64,000 nt of DNA from Caproicibacterium amylolyticum. Lineage in GTDB: Bacteria; Bacillota; Clostridia; Oscillospirales; Acutalibacteraceae. The stretch covers positions 248,001-312,000 of the forward strand of contig NZ_CP060696.1 of NCBI RefSeq assembly GCF_014467055.1. Reading direction: 5' to 3'. This document shows, in pieces, positions 26,269-34,914 of this stretch (positions within the stretch are counted from its first letter, which is position 1; each line of letters opens with the position of its first letter). The position numbers and the translations under genes are program-made. The notes beneath the pieces are model-generated. The model did no database searches and had not been told where the DNA came from. It saw nothing but the letters and a program-made list of their open reading frames with translations.

Positions 26269-27720
26269 TTACTCTTTTGCAAGAAGCGCGGCAAGTTCCT
26301 GCGCGGCAGCGGCACTTTCGGCAGCGGTTACAGCAAGGTCGGCAGCGGCCTGATACTGCGGCATGCGGCTTTCGTAAAGCTTGCGCATAGCGGTTTCTTT
26401 GTCCGGACGCTCCAGCAGCGGACGTGTGTGGTCGCCTGCAAGGCGCTGGACAATGGTTTCATACGGCGGCTGCAGCAGCGCAATGATGCCTGTTTCCCGC
26501 AGAATTTCAACGTTTTTCGTATTGAGCAGCGTACCGCCGCCGGTGGCAATGACCAGCCCGCTTCTGCGGGTGAGTGTGCGGCAGGCGTCTGCTTCACAGC
26601 TGCGGAAATACTCTTCCCCGTTTTCCGCGAAAATTGCGGAAACGGTTTTGTTTTCCCGCTGCTCAATAAAAGTATCCATATCCACAAAGTCCCGACCAAG
26701 CTTCTGTGCCAGCAATTGCCCGGCGGTGCTTTTGCCGCAGCCCATAAAGCCGCACAGCACAACATTGCCGAACTGTCGGCGCATGGTTTGGGAGGCTGCT
26801 TCAATAATCGGAGAAACCTCCTGCGGACGAAACCGACAGCCAAGCCAGATTTCCTCTGCAGCAGCCGCTTGCCAGACAAGCATGCCCATGCCGCCCGCAC
26901 AAGGGATGGCCTGCTCTTTTGCATATTTCAGCAGCATGGTGATACCGGGATTGTAAACTGCGTCAAAAACAGCACTGCAAGCACCAACGACCTGCTTGGA
27001 TACCGAACAGTCCGAAAGATTGGGATACATACCGGCACTGGTGCCGTTTACCAACAGACTAAAGCGTTCACCGGCAGCGCAGGCATGTTCCAAAGCTTCA
27101 CTGTCGGTCACGCTGATTTTCCCCTGTGGGCATCGTTCGGCAAAGGCATTCCGGATAGCTTTGTCCAGACTGTCTACGAAAGTATTCTCTCTGTTGCGGC
27201 GCAGAACGGCTTTTTCGGAGATTTCCCGCGGCGAGTCCTGCCTGCAGGGCAGTTCACTTGCATGCCGCCGCATAACGACTGTAAGGCCGGTAACGGCGGG
27301 CGTGCGCAGAATTTCATTTGCAAACACGCGCGCCACGCCACCGCTGCCCAGCAGCAAAACATGTCCCTTGAGCGGAATGCCCGCGGCGGAGAGTGCACGG
27401 ACAAAACCAATGCCGTCGGTGGTGTAGCCAGTCGCTTTGCCGCCGCGTACGGCGACGGTATTGACACTGCCAAAGTTTGCGGCGTCTCCGCTGACTTCGT
27501 CCAGAAGCGGCAGTACAGCCTGTTTGTGGGGAATCGTAATGTTAAAGCCGTCCAGCAAACGCAGGGTGTCTGCAAACCGTGCGGGCAGTTCCTGCGGCGG
27601 AATGTCCAGCTTGGTGTAGGTGCCGTCCATTCCGCAAAGTTCCAGCAGCTTTTGGTGGATGAACGGCGACATGGTGTGTCCAATCGGATGACCGACAACG
27701 GCGAATCGTTTCTGCGGCAT
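26269..27720 (-). CDS. Fused shikimate dehydrogenase / shikimate kinase
   Basis: One frame of 483 aa encodes two consecutive pathway enzymes. Residues about 1-270 are AroE: HTMSPFIHQKL, NITIPHKQAV, TTDGIGF and the NADP loop LLGSGGVARVF. Residues about 310-483 are AroK: GFMGCGKSTAG (Walker A), DMDTFIE, and ATGGGTLL. Separate genes are the usual bacterial arrangement, so the fusion is notable. The ATG at 27720 (MPQKRFAVVGHPIG) fits the AroE start. It lies upstream of and collinear with the aroF operon. Confidence 0.93.
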   Translation of the reverse strand: MPQKRFAVVGHPIGHTMSPFIHQKLLELCGMDGTYTKLDIPPQELPARFADTLRLLDGFNITIPHKQAVLPLLDEVSGDAANFGSVNTVAVRGGKATGYTTDGIGFVRALSAAGIPLKGHVLLLGSGGVARVFANEILRTPAVTGLTVVMRRHASELPCRQDSPREISEKAVLRRNRENTFVDSLDKAIRNAFAERCPQGKISVTDSEALEHACAAGERFSLLVNGTSAGMYPNLSDCSVSKQVVGACSAVFDAVYNPGITMLLKYAKEQAIPCAGGMGMLVWQAAAAEEIWLGCRFRPQEVSPIIEAASQTMRRQFGNVVLCGFMGCGKSTAGQLLAQKLGRDFVDMDTFIEQRENKTVSAIFAENGEEYFRSCEADACRTLTRRSGLVIATGGGTLLNTKNVEILRETGIIALLQPPYETIVQRLAGDHTRPLLERPDKETAMRKLYESRMPQYQAAADLAVTAAESAAAAQELAALLAKE

Positions 27721-27778
27721 AACACTGCCCCCCAATTTAAAAATTTACAAAGTTTCAGAGAAAATTTTGAGAAAGATA

Positions 27779-27807
27779 TTGACAAAGACAGGCTTTGCTA
27801 ATAGTAT
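27779..27807 (+). promoter_or_regulatory. Promoter of acpP with nearby inverted repeat
   Basis: TTGACA (27779-27784), a 17-nt spacer and TAGTAT (27802-27807). In the 5' untranslated region a perfect inverted repeat CGGTAT-TATT-ATACCG (27840-27855) could be an operator; it does not match the FapR consensus I know. Confidence 0.75.
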
Positions 27808-27903
27808 TGTGGATAGAATAAATCCAGGCTCTTTGGTGACGGTATTATTATACCGCTGCCGAAGCGGGTTTGTCTATAACTGAAAGCAGGAGGAGGGAAA
27901 CCA

Positions 27904-28131
27904 ATGGTACTGGAAAAAGTCAAGCACATTCTTGCTGAGCAGTTTGATGTGGAAGAAGACAACATCACTGCCGAGATGAGCATTGCCGATGATCTGGGCG
28001 CCGATTCACTGGATGTGGTCGATTTGCTGATGTCCATCGAAGACGAATTTGAGATTGAAGTCCCGGATGGGGAGGTTGACAATATCAAAACCGTCGGAGA
28101 TCTGGTCAATTATATTGAAGAGCATATGTAA
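27904..28131 (+). CDS. acpP: Acyl carrier protein
   Basis: This 75-aa acidic protein has the 4'-phosphopantetheine attachment serine in GADSLDVVDLLM (about residue 37). It carries acyl chains in fatty acid synthesis. GGAGGAGG precedes the start. No other fab gene is in the window, so this copy stands alone between the aromatic genes and the oadB-like genes, with its own promoter and terminator. Confidence 0.96.
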   Translation: MVLEKVKHILAEQFDVEEDNITAEMSIADDLGADSLDVVDLLMSIEDEFEIEVPDGEVDNIKTVGDLVNYIEEHM

Positions 28132-28143
28132 GCACTTCATCCT

Positions 28144-28167
28144 GCCGCCTAAAAGGCGGCTTTTTTT
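28144..28167 (+). terminator. Terminator of acpP
   Basis: GCCGCCT (28144-28150) and AGGCGGC (28154-28160) form a 7-bp stem with loop AAA, followed by seven T residues. Confidence 0.9.
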
Positions 28168-28253
28168 ATTGTATTCACAGTAAAGTTTTCGCCAGCCTCA
28201 CGTGTTCAGAATGGGGTATGTTCACAAGGCTGCAGGTGAGGGCAGCACCCACG

Positions 28254-28496
28254 GCCTTATCTCTTGACCTTATCCTAAAGAAGCACTCGCGGGTTTGGGA
28301 GACTGCAAGAAAGGTTCCCAAGGCCTTGAACTTTGGGGACAACCTGTCAGTGCTTTCAGCCAACCTTTTTGCGGCGTGGCTTCGCCGCCGCAGGGAACAC
28401 TTGCTTGGGTACTTATTTTTTGCGCCAAGGGTTTTACGGGCAAGGACGTGGCGGGCTTTGCCCCCACACCTCTACCACCCTTGAAAGGGCGGGCGG
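28254..28496 (+). repeat. Dispersed repeat copy without insertion
   Basis: This 240-bp stretch in the gene-free interval 28168-28649 matches the reverse complement of the element at 51174-52606 in blocks and in the same order: CCTTATCTCTTGAC, then CTAAAGAAGC, GCGGGTTTGGGAG, a CTGCAAG..CCCAAGG block, GGCGTGGCTTCGCCGCCGC, CCAAGGGYTTTACGG and a final CCCCACAC. It lacks the clear outer inverted repeat of the other copy, so its ends have decayed. It serves as the reference for the uninterrupted site. Confidence 0.85.
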
Positions 28497-28649
28497 AACT
28501 TTTGCTGAAGGGCCGGCAAACGTGGCAGTTGCATTTCCTTTTGTTTTTCTCTATAATATACTCATTCATCTGGGGAACACTGTATGCGGTGAAAACCAGA
28601 TACTGTTAGTCCTGCATAAAAGGGGCAGGAGAAGGAGTGTGCAAGGGTT

Positions 28650-29783
28650 TTGGAAAATTTCAGCTTTTTAATCAGCGGCGTGCAAGCCATCGGCTGGAAA
28701 ATGCTTGTGATGTGGGCTATCGGCGGCCTGCTCATCTGGCTGGCGGTAAAGAAGGACTTTGAGCCGTCCCTGCTGCTGCCGATGGGCTTCGGCGCAATTC
28801 TGGTAAACCTGCCGTTCAGCGGCGTTTTGGGGGACAACGGAATTGTACAGTGGCTGTTCCACGTTGGCATTGAGGCTAGCGAGGCCATGCCGCTGCTGCT
28901 GTTTGTCGGCATTGGTGCGATGATTGACTTCGGTCCGCTGCTCAGCAATCCGCGGATGCTTCTGTTTGGTGCTGCAGCGCAGTTCGGCATTTTTATGACA
29001 GTGGTGTTGGCGGTACTGCTTGGCTTCCCGCTTAACGACGCCATGAGCGCCGGCATTATCGGCGCAGCGGATGGCCCGACTTCCATTATGGTAAGCCAGC
29101 AGCTTAACTCCAGCTACAAGGGCGCTATCGCAGTTGCGGCGTACAGCTACATGGCGCTGGTGCCGATTATTCAGCCGGCGGCAATCAAGCTGGTGACGAC
29201 CCACAAGGAACGCACGATTCACATGCCGTACAATCCGGCGAATGTTTCCAAAACCACCCGCATTTTGTTCCCAATCATTGTAACGGTGATTGCCGGATTA
29301 ATTGCACCGGACAGCGTAGCGCTGGTCGGCTTCCTGATGTTCGGCAACCTGCTGCGGGAGTGCGGTAAGCTGGACAGCCTGAAAGAAACCGCTGCGGGGC
29401 CGCTGGCAAATCTGATTACCATTTTCCTCGGCATTACGATTGCGTTCCAGATGCGGGCGGAGCAGTTCCTAAACTGGGGCACGCTGCTGATTATGGCACT
29501 CGGCCTGTTTGCGTTTGTGTTTGACACGGTTGGCGGTGTGCTGTTCGCAAAAGTGCTCAACCTGTTCCTGCCAAAGGAAAAGAAAATCAACCCGATGGTT
29601 GGTGCCGCGGGCATTTCTGCGTTCCCGATGAGTGCGCGCGTCATTCAGAAAATGGCACTGAAAGAGGACAACCAGAACCACCTGCTGATGCACGCGGTGG
29701 GTGCGAATGTGGCGGGGCAGATTGGCTCCGTTGTTGCGGGCGGCATTATTTTGAACCTTGCGCATACGATGCTGGGGGTGTAA
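28650..29783 (+). CDS. Sodium ion-translocating decarboxylase beta subunit (OadB/GcdB/MmdB family)
   Basis: This membrane subunit couples decarboxylation of a biotin-bound carboxyl group to Na+ export. The 377-aa polytopic protein has the family segments LLPMGFGAILVNLP, IIGAADGPTSIMVSQQL (the conserved Asp region) and VGANVAGQIGSVVAGG. A TTG start at 28650 is used; an AAGGAG box is about 13 nt away, which is long. The gamma-type subunit follows, but no alpha/transferase or biotin carrier gene is in the window, so the substrate is undetermined. Confidence 0.92.
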   Translation: MENFSFLISGVQAIGWKMLVMWAIGGLLIWLAVKKDFEPSLLLPMGFGAILVNLPFSGVLGDNGIVQWLFHVGIEASEAMPLLLFVGIGAMIDFGPLLSNPRMLLFGAAAQFGIFMTVVLAVLLGFPLNDAMSAGIIGAADGPTSIMVSQQLNSSYKGAIAVAAYSYMALVPIIQPAAIKLVTTHKERTIHMPYNPANVSKTTRILFPIIVTVIAGLIAPDSVALVGFLMFGNLLRECGKLDSLKETAAGPLANLITIFLGITIAFQMRAEQFLNWGTLLIMALGLFAFVFDTVGGVLFAKVLNLFLPKEKKINPMVGAAGISAFPMSARVIQKMALKEDNQNHLLMHAVGANVAGQIGSVVAGGIILNLAHTMLGV

Positions 29784-29786
29784 CGA

Positions 29787-30002
29787 ATGCATGCAGTTTT
29801 AGGAGTTTTTGCGGCGCTGCCGCTGGATTTTAAAAGCATTATGGGTACGGTGAAAATCAGTGAGCTGATTTCCTCCCTGTGGCTGATGCTGCAGGGCATG
29901 GCGGGCATTTTTATTGTGATGCTCATCATCTTTGCGGTTATCGTGATTCTTGGCAAAGTGACCGGCAAAAAGAAAGCAGACGAGGGAAAAGAGCAGGAGT
30001 AA
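29787..30002 (+). CDS. OadG-like gamma subunit of sodium-pump decarboxylase
   Basis: This 71-aa protein has a single transmembrane helix (about 31-57) and a charged C-terminal tail KKKADEGKEQE, the usual build of OadG-type subunits that anchor the alpha subunit to the beta subunit. It begins 3 bp after the beta-subunit stop. The family call rests on size, topology and position. Confidence 0.8.
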   Translation: MHAVLGVFAALPLDFKSIMGTVKISELISSLWLMLQGMAGIFIVMLIIFAVIVILGKVTGKKKADEGKEQE

Positions 30003-30053
30003 ACTGTGCTGCGGCTTATTGGCGCGGCGAATCGCATAAAGGAGAACTGAAGA

Positions 30054-31496
30054 ATGGCACAGCAGAAGAAATTGGTTGAAGAAATCACGCCTATGGAGGA
30101 GGACTTTGCCCGCTGGTACACGGACGTTGTCAAAAAGGCGGAACTGATGGATTACAGCAGCGTCAAGGGCTGTATGATTTTTGAACCTTACGGCTACGCA
30201 ATCTGGGAAAATATGCAGGCAATTCTGGACAAGCGCTTTAAGGAGCTTGGTCACCAGAACGTTTATATGCCGCTGCTGATTCCGGAAAGCCTTTTGGAAA
30301 AGGAAAAGGAACACGTTGCGGGTTTCGCACCGGAAGTGGCATGGGTCACACAAGGCGGCAATGACAAGCTGGAAGAACGCCTGTGCATCCGTCCGACCAG
30401 TGAAACCCTGTTCTGTGAACATTATAAAAAAGTCATTCACTCTTGGCGCGACCTGCCTAAACTGTACAACCAGTGGTGCAGCGTTGTCCGCTGGGAAAAG
30501 ACCACCCGCCCGTTCCTGCGCACCAGTGAGTTCCTCTGGCAGGAGGGACACACCATGCACGCAACTGAGGAAGAAGCGCAGGCGGAAACGCTGCAGATGC
30601 TGAACGTTTACGCAGACTTTTACCGCGACGCGCTGGCTATCCCGCCGGTCATTGGGCAGAAAACGGAAAGCGAAAAATTCGCCGGTGCCGTGGCGACCTA
30701 CACCATTGAAGCCATGATGCACAACGGTGTTGCTTTGCAGGGCGGCACCAGCCATTACTTCGGCGATGGCTTTGCGAAGAGCTTTGACATTACATTTACG
30801 GACAAAAACAATCAGCTGCAGCATCCGTTCCAGACAAGCTGGGGCGTTTCCACCCGTATGATCGGCGGCATTATCATGACGCACGGCGATGACAGCGGAC
30901 TGGTTCTGCCGCCTGCGATTGCACCGGTTCAGGTAGTCATTGTGCCGGTTGCACAGCATAAGCCCGGCGTGCTGGACAAGGCGAACGAGCTTTTTGCAGA
31001 GCTGAAGGCAGCCGGTCTGCGCGTGAAGGTGGACGACAGCGAGCAGTCCCCCGGCTGGAAGTTTGCACAGTATGAAATGCAGGGCGTGCCGATTCGTTTG
31101 GAAATCGGGCCGAAGGACATTGAGAAGAATCAGTGTGTGCTGGTTCGCCGCCCTGACCGCAACAAGTCCTTTGTTTCTTTGGACGGCCTTGTGGAGTCCG
31201 TGAAGTCTGAACTTCATATGGTGCACGAGATTCTGTATAACAATGCAAAAGACAATCTGGAAAGCAAGATTTACGCGGCACATAATCATGAGGAGTTTTT
31301 GGAGATTGCCAAGAACAAGCCGGGCTTCATTAAGGCGATGTGGTGCGGCGACCCTGCCTGTGAGGAAAAACTGAAAGATGAAACCGGCGGCGTGAAGTCC
31401 CGCTGCATTCCGTTCGAGGAAGAACACATTGGCGACACCTGTGTTTGCTGTGGCAAGCCTGCAACGCACATGGTGTACTGGGGCCGGCAATACTAA
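30054..31496 (+). CDS. proS: Prolyl-tRNA synthetase (archaeal/eukaryote-like type)
   Basis: The enzyme charges tRNA-Pro. The 480-aa class II synthetase lacks the inserted editing domain of the long bacterial type and starts [20 protein letters not shown] with [10 protein letters not shown], typical of ProS type 3. Motif 2 ([10 protein letters not shown]) and motif 3 ([17 protein letters not shown] region) are visible. The C-terminal zinc-like region has CGDPACEE and CVCCGKPA. No T-box was seen upstream. Confidence 0.96.
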   Translation: MAQQKKLVEEITPMEEDFARWYTDVVKKAELMDYSSVKGCMIFEPYGYAIWENMQAILDKRFKELGHQNVYMPLLIPESLLEKEKEHVAGFAPEVAWVTQGGNDKLEERLCIRPTSETLFCEHYKKVIHSWRDLPKLYNQWCSVVRWEKTTRPFLRTSEFLWQEGHTMHATEEEAQAETLQMLNVYADFYRDALAIPPVIGQKTESEKFAGAVATYTIEAMMHNGVALQGGTSHYFGDGFAKSFDITFTDKNNQLQHPFQTSWGVSTRMIGGIIMTHGDDSGLVLPPAIAPVQVVIVPVAQHKPGVLDKANELFAELKAAGLRVKVDDSEQSPGWKFAQYEMQGVPIRLEIGPKDIEKNQCVLVRRPDRNKSFVSLDGLVESVKSELHMVHEILYNNAKDNLESKIYAAHNHEEFLEIAKNKPGFIKAMWCGDPACEEKLKDETGGVKSRCIPFEEEHIGDTCVCCGKPATHMVYWGRQY

Positions 31497-31537
31497 TGAC
31501 ATTTTGCCGCACCAAAACGAGCATTTGAGGGGAAATT

Positions 31538-31822
31538 ATGAAATCTTCTAAGTGGGTGGCGGTCAGCATTGCTGCAGGTGTCCTCGCGGTCGGTGCGGCG
31601 GTCTGCAAAACGATTGGCAAGTCCACCAGTGTCGCCCTGACCGGAACAGGCTATGCCGGAATTTTGGCGAAAGACGACAAACCGGTTGCTGCGTTTGCGG
31701 CTACCGGCATGCGCCCGCACACCTTTGCCGGCTTTACGGCGCGCACCTGTGCGTGGATTTGTGCCGCAAGTGCAAAAGAAGCACTGCAAAAACGCAGAAA
31801 GGCGGCAGAACGAAAAGCATGA
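31538..31822 (+). CDS. Small hypothetical membrane-associated protein
   Basis: This 94-aa product is not recognised. One hydrophobic helix (about residues 7-23) is followed by a Thr/Ala-rich stretch and a basic tail KRRKAAERKA. GAGGGGAAATT precedes the start. Its TGA overlaps the ATG of the glycosyltransferase gene (ATGA), implying co-expression. No function can be given. Confidence 0.65.
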   Translation: MKSSKWVAVSIAAGVLAVGAAVCKTIGKSTSVALTGTGYAGILAKDDKPVAAFAATGMRPHTFAGFTARTCAWICAASAKEALQKRRKAAERKA

Positions 31823-32832
31823 ATTTGTTATATGGTACAAATGCGGGTTACTGCGGACAGACGGCGGTTTCCATGCGCTCTGTGTTTGAGAACAACCGCG
31901 ACATGGAGGAAATTCAGGTATATGTGCTGTGTGAAGCGGTGCCGCAGAGCCTGCGCGAAAAAATGTGCAGTGTTGCGGATGACTTTGACAACGTGCAGAT
32001 TACCTGCATTGATCCTGCGCCTTTTCTGAAACCGATGGAAAAAGAATTTCAAATGCGCAGTTGGCGCGGCAGCAGTGTGCAGTACGTATATGCCTGTATC
32101 TGTGATGTGTTTCCACGGCTGGACCGTATCCTTTGGCTGGACGGCGATGTTGCTTGCTGCGGTTCCATGCGGGAACTGTGGGAAACAGACATGGGGGAAG
32201 CCTGCCTTGCCGCCGGGTTGGACTGCACACCGTTTCTGGCACTGCATGTGGACAAACCGTTCTATAATACACCGTACTATTTCAATGCGGGTGTGCTGCT
32301 GTTCGATTTGAACAACTGCCACCGGCACGAACTGCAGCAGCGCTGCCGAAATGTGCTGCGCGGTTATGGCGCGAAATTGGAATACTGCGACCAGTCCATG
32401 CTGAACCTGGCACTGCCGCCGAAGCTGGTGCACCGGCTTGACCTGCGCTGGAATTATCCTGCCGGTGTCAGTCGTCTGGCAATGAACTGTGTAGCACTGC
32501 GAAACACACTGCAAAAGCGTACCTTTACGTCGGCAGAACTGAATGACGCACTGGCTGATCTGCGTCTTATACATTATATAGGCGGTTCGCTGCCGACAAA
32601 GCCGTGGTTTCAGGAGTACCAGTCACCGTTCCGCGTGGACTACCTGAAGTACCGCGCGCATACACCGTGGAAAGACGAGCCTCTGAAGATTTGGCCGCGC
32701 AAAAACGGCTGGGATTCCTTTGTGACAAGTTTTTCAAAAACATGGGATACACCGGATATGGCCGGGCTTGCAGGTGCCTACCAGAAGCTGCGGGGGTGGG
32801 GACCAAAGGTGAAAAACAATAAAAGCAACTGA
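31819..32832 (+). CDS. Family 8 glycosyltransferase
   Basis: This 337-aa GT8 protein of the LPS/galactosyltransferase-like type starts MNLLYGTNAGYCGQTAVSMRS. The metal-binding DxD sits in LWLDGDVAC (about residue 110), the acceptor-region motif is YYFNAGVLLFDLNN, and the H-x-x-G pattern in LIHYIGG completes the fold. The donor and acceptor are unknown, but such enzymes decorate cell-surface glycans. The start at 31819 is set by the 4-nt overlap with the upstream gene. A terminator follows at 32844-32892. Confidence 0.9.
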   Translation: MNLLYGTNAGYCGQTAVSMRSVFENNRDMEEIQVYVLCEAVPQSLREKMCSVADDFDNVQITCIDPAPFLKPMEKEFQMRSWRGSSVQYVYACICDVFPRLDRILWLDGDVACCGSMRELWETDMGEACLAAGLDCTPFLALHVDKPFYNTPYYFNAGVLLFDLNNCHRHELQQRCRNVLRGYGAKLEYCDQSMLNLALPPKLVHRLDLRWNYPAGVSRLAMNCVALRNTLQKRTFTSAELNDALADLRLIHYIGGSLPTKPWFQEYQSPFRVDYLKYRAHTPWKDEPLKIWPRKNGWDSFVTSFSKTWDTPDMAGLAGAYQKLRGWGPKVKNNKSN

Positions 32833-32843
32833 ATATCCTAATA

Positions 32844-32892
32844 AAAAGCCATTTTTGCGGTGTAGTTAAGACACTGTAAAAATGGCTTTTGG
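32844..32892. terminator. Terminator after the glycosyltransferase
   Basis: AAAAGCCATTTTT (32844-32856) pairs with AAAAATGGCTTTT (32878-32890), with a T-rich tail. Confidence 0.85.
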
Positions 32893-32907
32893 TTATTTTA
32901 ATAATTG

Positions 32908-32935
32908 TTGACAAAATCATGGAGCAGAGTATAAT
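32908..32935 (+). promoter_or_regulatory. Consensus promoter of the hypothetical at 32968
   Basis: TTGACA (32908-32913), a 16-nt spacer and TATAAT (32930-32935). Both hexamers match the consensus exactly. Confidence 0.85.
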
Positions 32936-32967
32936 ATATGTAAAAATACTTGGAGAATAAAAGAAGT

Positions 32968-33459
32968 ATGATAAAAAAATACGAATATACTCATAAATTT
33001 TTCCTAAAAAAAAAGGCAGTGGCTATTATTGCGATAATTTCCGTGCTTTGTGCTGCATTAATTATTTGGAGAGGCGCAGCGGTTTCACAAAATGCAATCT
33101 ATCGGCTGACAGAACGGGTGCAGTGGCACACTGTCGCATACCTGCCGCCGTCGCTGCAGCGACAAACGCTGTACCGTATGGAGCCTGGTTGGATGGGTGA
33201 CGGAAGTGCGATTAGCCGTCTGACCCTTTCTGATGCGGATGACGACTCTTATTTTACCGCGCTGCCCAGCCAGCCCAATTCCGCTGTTGAAAATGTGACG
33301 CGAGACGTGATTTCGGCGCTGTCACTCTCCACACAGGATGTGCCGGACTTCACCAGACCTTATCATTGGAAAGAATACACAAAAGACGCAGGTACCGACC
33401 ACTTGGTTGTTCTCTATTTTTCAAAAAATGAGATTTATCTTGTGGAGTCAGATGTATAA
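32968..33459 (+). CDS. Hypothetical membrane-anchored protein
   Basis: This 163-aa product is not recognised. Residues about 17-36 form a transmembrane or uncleaved signal segment (AVAIIAIISVLCAALIIW), so the rest is probably outside the cell. The outer part has Trp/Tyr/Pro-rich stretches, for example YLPPSLQRQTLYRMEPGWMG. The ATG at 32968 is preferred over an in-frame TTG at 32950. The gene is monocistronic with a consensus promoter, between the glycosyltransferase and the S10 operon. Confidence 0.7.
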   Translation: MIKKYEYTHKFFLKKKAVAIIAIISVLCAALIIWRGAAVSQNAIYRLTERVQWHTVAYLPPSLQRQTLYRMEPGWMGDGSAISRLTLSDADDDSYFTALPSQPNSAVENVTRDVISALSLSTQDVPDFTRPYHWKEYTKDAGTDHLVVLYFSKNEIYLVESDV

Positions 33460-33515
33460 TAAAATTCACAGGCTGGCTGCAGCAAAATTTTTTAGATTTA
33501 CGCGAAAAATAATGC

Positions 33516-33544
33516 TTGCATTCTTATACTGGATATGTTATTAT
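33516..33544 (+). promoter_or_regulatory. Promoter of the S10-spc-alpha operon
   Basis: TTGCAT (33516-33521), a 17-nt spacer and TATTAT (33539-33544), giving a leader of about 280 nt before rpsJ. Confidence 0.65.
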
Positions 33545-33550
33545 AACTGA

Positions 33551-33830
33551 GTACGACTGCGACAGATATGCGTTGAAGCGGGAGGTTGCGGCCACATGGC
33601 CGGTTTTTCCGTGGAGTATGTCCGATTTAAAACCGGGCGAGAGAGAATCAAATGAGAGCAGGGCTTCCTTTGCGAAGCTGTGCGCTCTGACGTTTTTGAT
33701 TGCACCCGGGTCTTCCATTTTGGAGGATCCGGTTTTTCAATGGGCTGGGAAGAAACACCCGGCACAGTGTTTGAAAAGAACGTCGCCTGCAAAGGCTCTG
33801 TCCGCCAACTACAACAAGGAGGCGATTTAA
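33551..33830 (+). promoter_or_regulatory. Structured S10 leader with terminator
   Basis: The interval has no gene but several strong hairpins. The best is an intrinsic terminator: CCGGGTCTTCCA (33706-33717) pairs fully with TGGAGGATCCGG (33721-33732) and five T residues follow. CGGCC-ACAT-GGCCG (33589-33602) is also followed by G and five T, and a longer hairpin near 33653-33691 ends in GACGTTTTT. An r-protein leader controlled by premature termination (L4 does this in E. coli) is a reasonable inference; the binding protein is unknown here. Confidence 0.6.
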
Positions 33831-34142
33831 GTGGCAGTCAAGGAAAAAATGAGGATTCGTATCAAGGGGTATGACCATCAGCTGGTTGACCAGTCTGCAG
33901 AGAAAATCGTGCAGACCGCAAAGCGCACAGGTGCCCGCGTAAGCGGCCCTGTCCCGCTGCCGACCGAAAAGCAGATCATCACCATCCTGCGTGCTGTTCA
34001 TAAGTACAAGGACAGCCGTGAACAGTTTGAGATGCGCACACACAAGCGTCTGATCGACATCCTCAGACCGTCCAACACAACTGTTGAGGCTCTGATGGGT
34101 CTCGAGCTCCCCGCCGGCGTTGAGATTGAAATTAAACTGTAA
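33831..34142 (+). CDS. rpsJ: 30S ribosomal protein S10
   Basis: S10 is a small-subunit protein that also binds NusB in antitermination. The 103-aa protein matches family length and shows [13 protein letters not shown] and the conserved [16 protein letters not shown] start follows AAGGAGG. It is the first gene of the S10 operon. The 113-nt gap to rplC holds a hairpin GTTGGCG-CAA-CGCCAAC (34213-34229) and another on GCAGCC-GCAA-GGCTGC. Confidence 0.97.
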   Translation: MAVKEKMRIRIKGYDHQLVDQSAEKIVQTAKRTGARVSGPVPLPTEKQIITILRAVHKYKDSREQFEMRTHKRLIDILRPSNTTVEALMGLELPAGVEIEIKL

Positions 34143-34255
34143 GGCACAGCCTTATAAGTAATGAACCCTCAACCTACCGAGCAGCCGCAAGGCTGCGTGC
34201 GGCCGAGGTCATGTTGGCGCAACGCCAACCAATAACCTGCATAGGAGGAACAAAA

Positions 34256-34897
34256 ATGCAAAAAGGAATCATCGGCAAGAAAATCGGCATGACGCAGATT
34301 TTCGATGCACAGGGCAATGTCGTTCCGGTAACTGTTATTGAAGCCGGCCCCTGCGCAGTAACCCAGAAAAAGACCGTTGAGAACGACGGCTACGAAAGTG
34401 TTCAGCTGGGCTTCGGCGAGCTGAAGGCTCAGCGCGTGAACAAACCGCTGAAAGGCCACTTCGATAAGGGCGACGTTGCCCCGAAGAAGACCCTGCGCGA
34501 GTTCCGTCTGAATGACACTTCTTCCGTTAATGTCGGCGACATTGTCAAAGCAGACGTCTTCGCAGAAGGCGACCGCGTTGATGTTCAGGGCACCAGCAAA
34601 GGTAAAGGCTGGGCCGGCGTTATCAAACGCTGGAACTTTGGCCGCCTGAAGGAATCCCATGGTACAGGCCCTGTCGGCCGTATGGGCGGTTCCACCGGCT
34701 GCTGCTCCGACCCGTCCCGTGTATTCCCGGGCAAGCACCGCTCCGGCCATCTGGGCGCCGTAACCACCACTGTTCAGAACCTGACAGTGGCCAAGGTGGA
34801 CGCAGAAAACAATCTGATTGCCATTAAAGGTGCCGTACCTGGCCCGAACGGCGGTATTGTCTGCATCCGCGACAGCGTCAAAGCGAAGAAAGCGTAA
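34256..34897 (+). CDS. rplC: 50S ribosomal protein L3
   Basis: L3 helps nucleate 23S rRNA folding near the peptidyl transferase center. The 213-aa protein starts [17 protein letters not shown] and carries [20 protein letters not shown] and the conserved GKHRSGHLG loop. The start at 34256 has ATAGGAGGAA; a longer in-frame start is rejected. Confidence 0.97.
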   Translation: MQKGIIGKKIGMTQIFDAQGNVVPVTVIEAGPCAVTQKKTVENDGYESVQLGFGELKAQRVNKPLKGHFDKGDVAPKKTLREFRLNDTSSVNVGDIVKADVFAEGDRVDVQGTSKGKGWAGVIKRWNFGRLKESHGTGPVGRMGGSTGCCSDPSRVFPGKHRSGHLGAVTTTVQNLTVAKVDAENNLIAIKGAVPGPNGGIVCIRDSVKAKKA

Positions 34898-34914
34898 GGG
34901 AAGGAGGAACCGCA

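Noticed and set aside
26233..27801. 522-aa open frame antisense to the aroE-aroK fusion
   Set aside because: The minus-strand frame encodes two recognisable enzymes; the plus frame is a high-GC mirror with no domain.
28254..28609. Small plus-strand frames of about 90-110 aa in the repeat region
   Set aside because: They run through hairpins of the dispersed repeat and lack binding sites or conserved sequence.
29799..31502. 567-aa open frame antisense to proS on the minus strand
   Set aside because: It is a shadow of proS, which has all class II synthetase motifs; the antisense translation shows Arg/His/Cys-rich composition and no family pattern.
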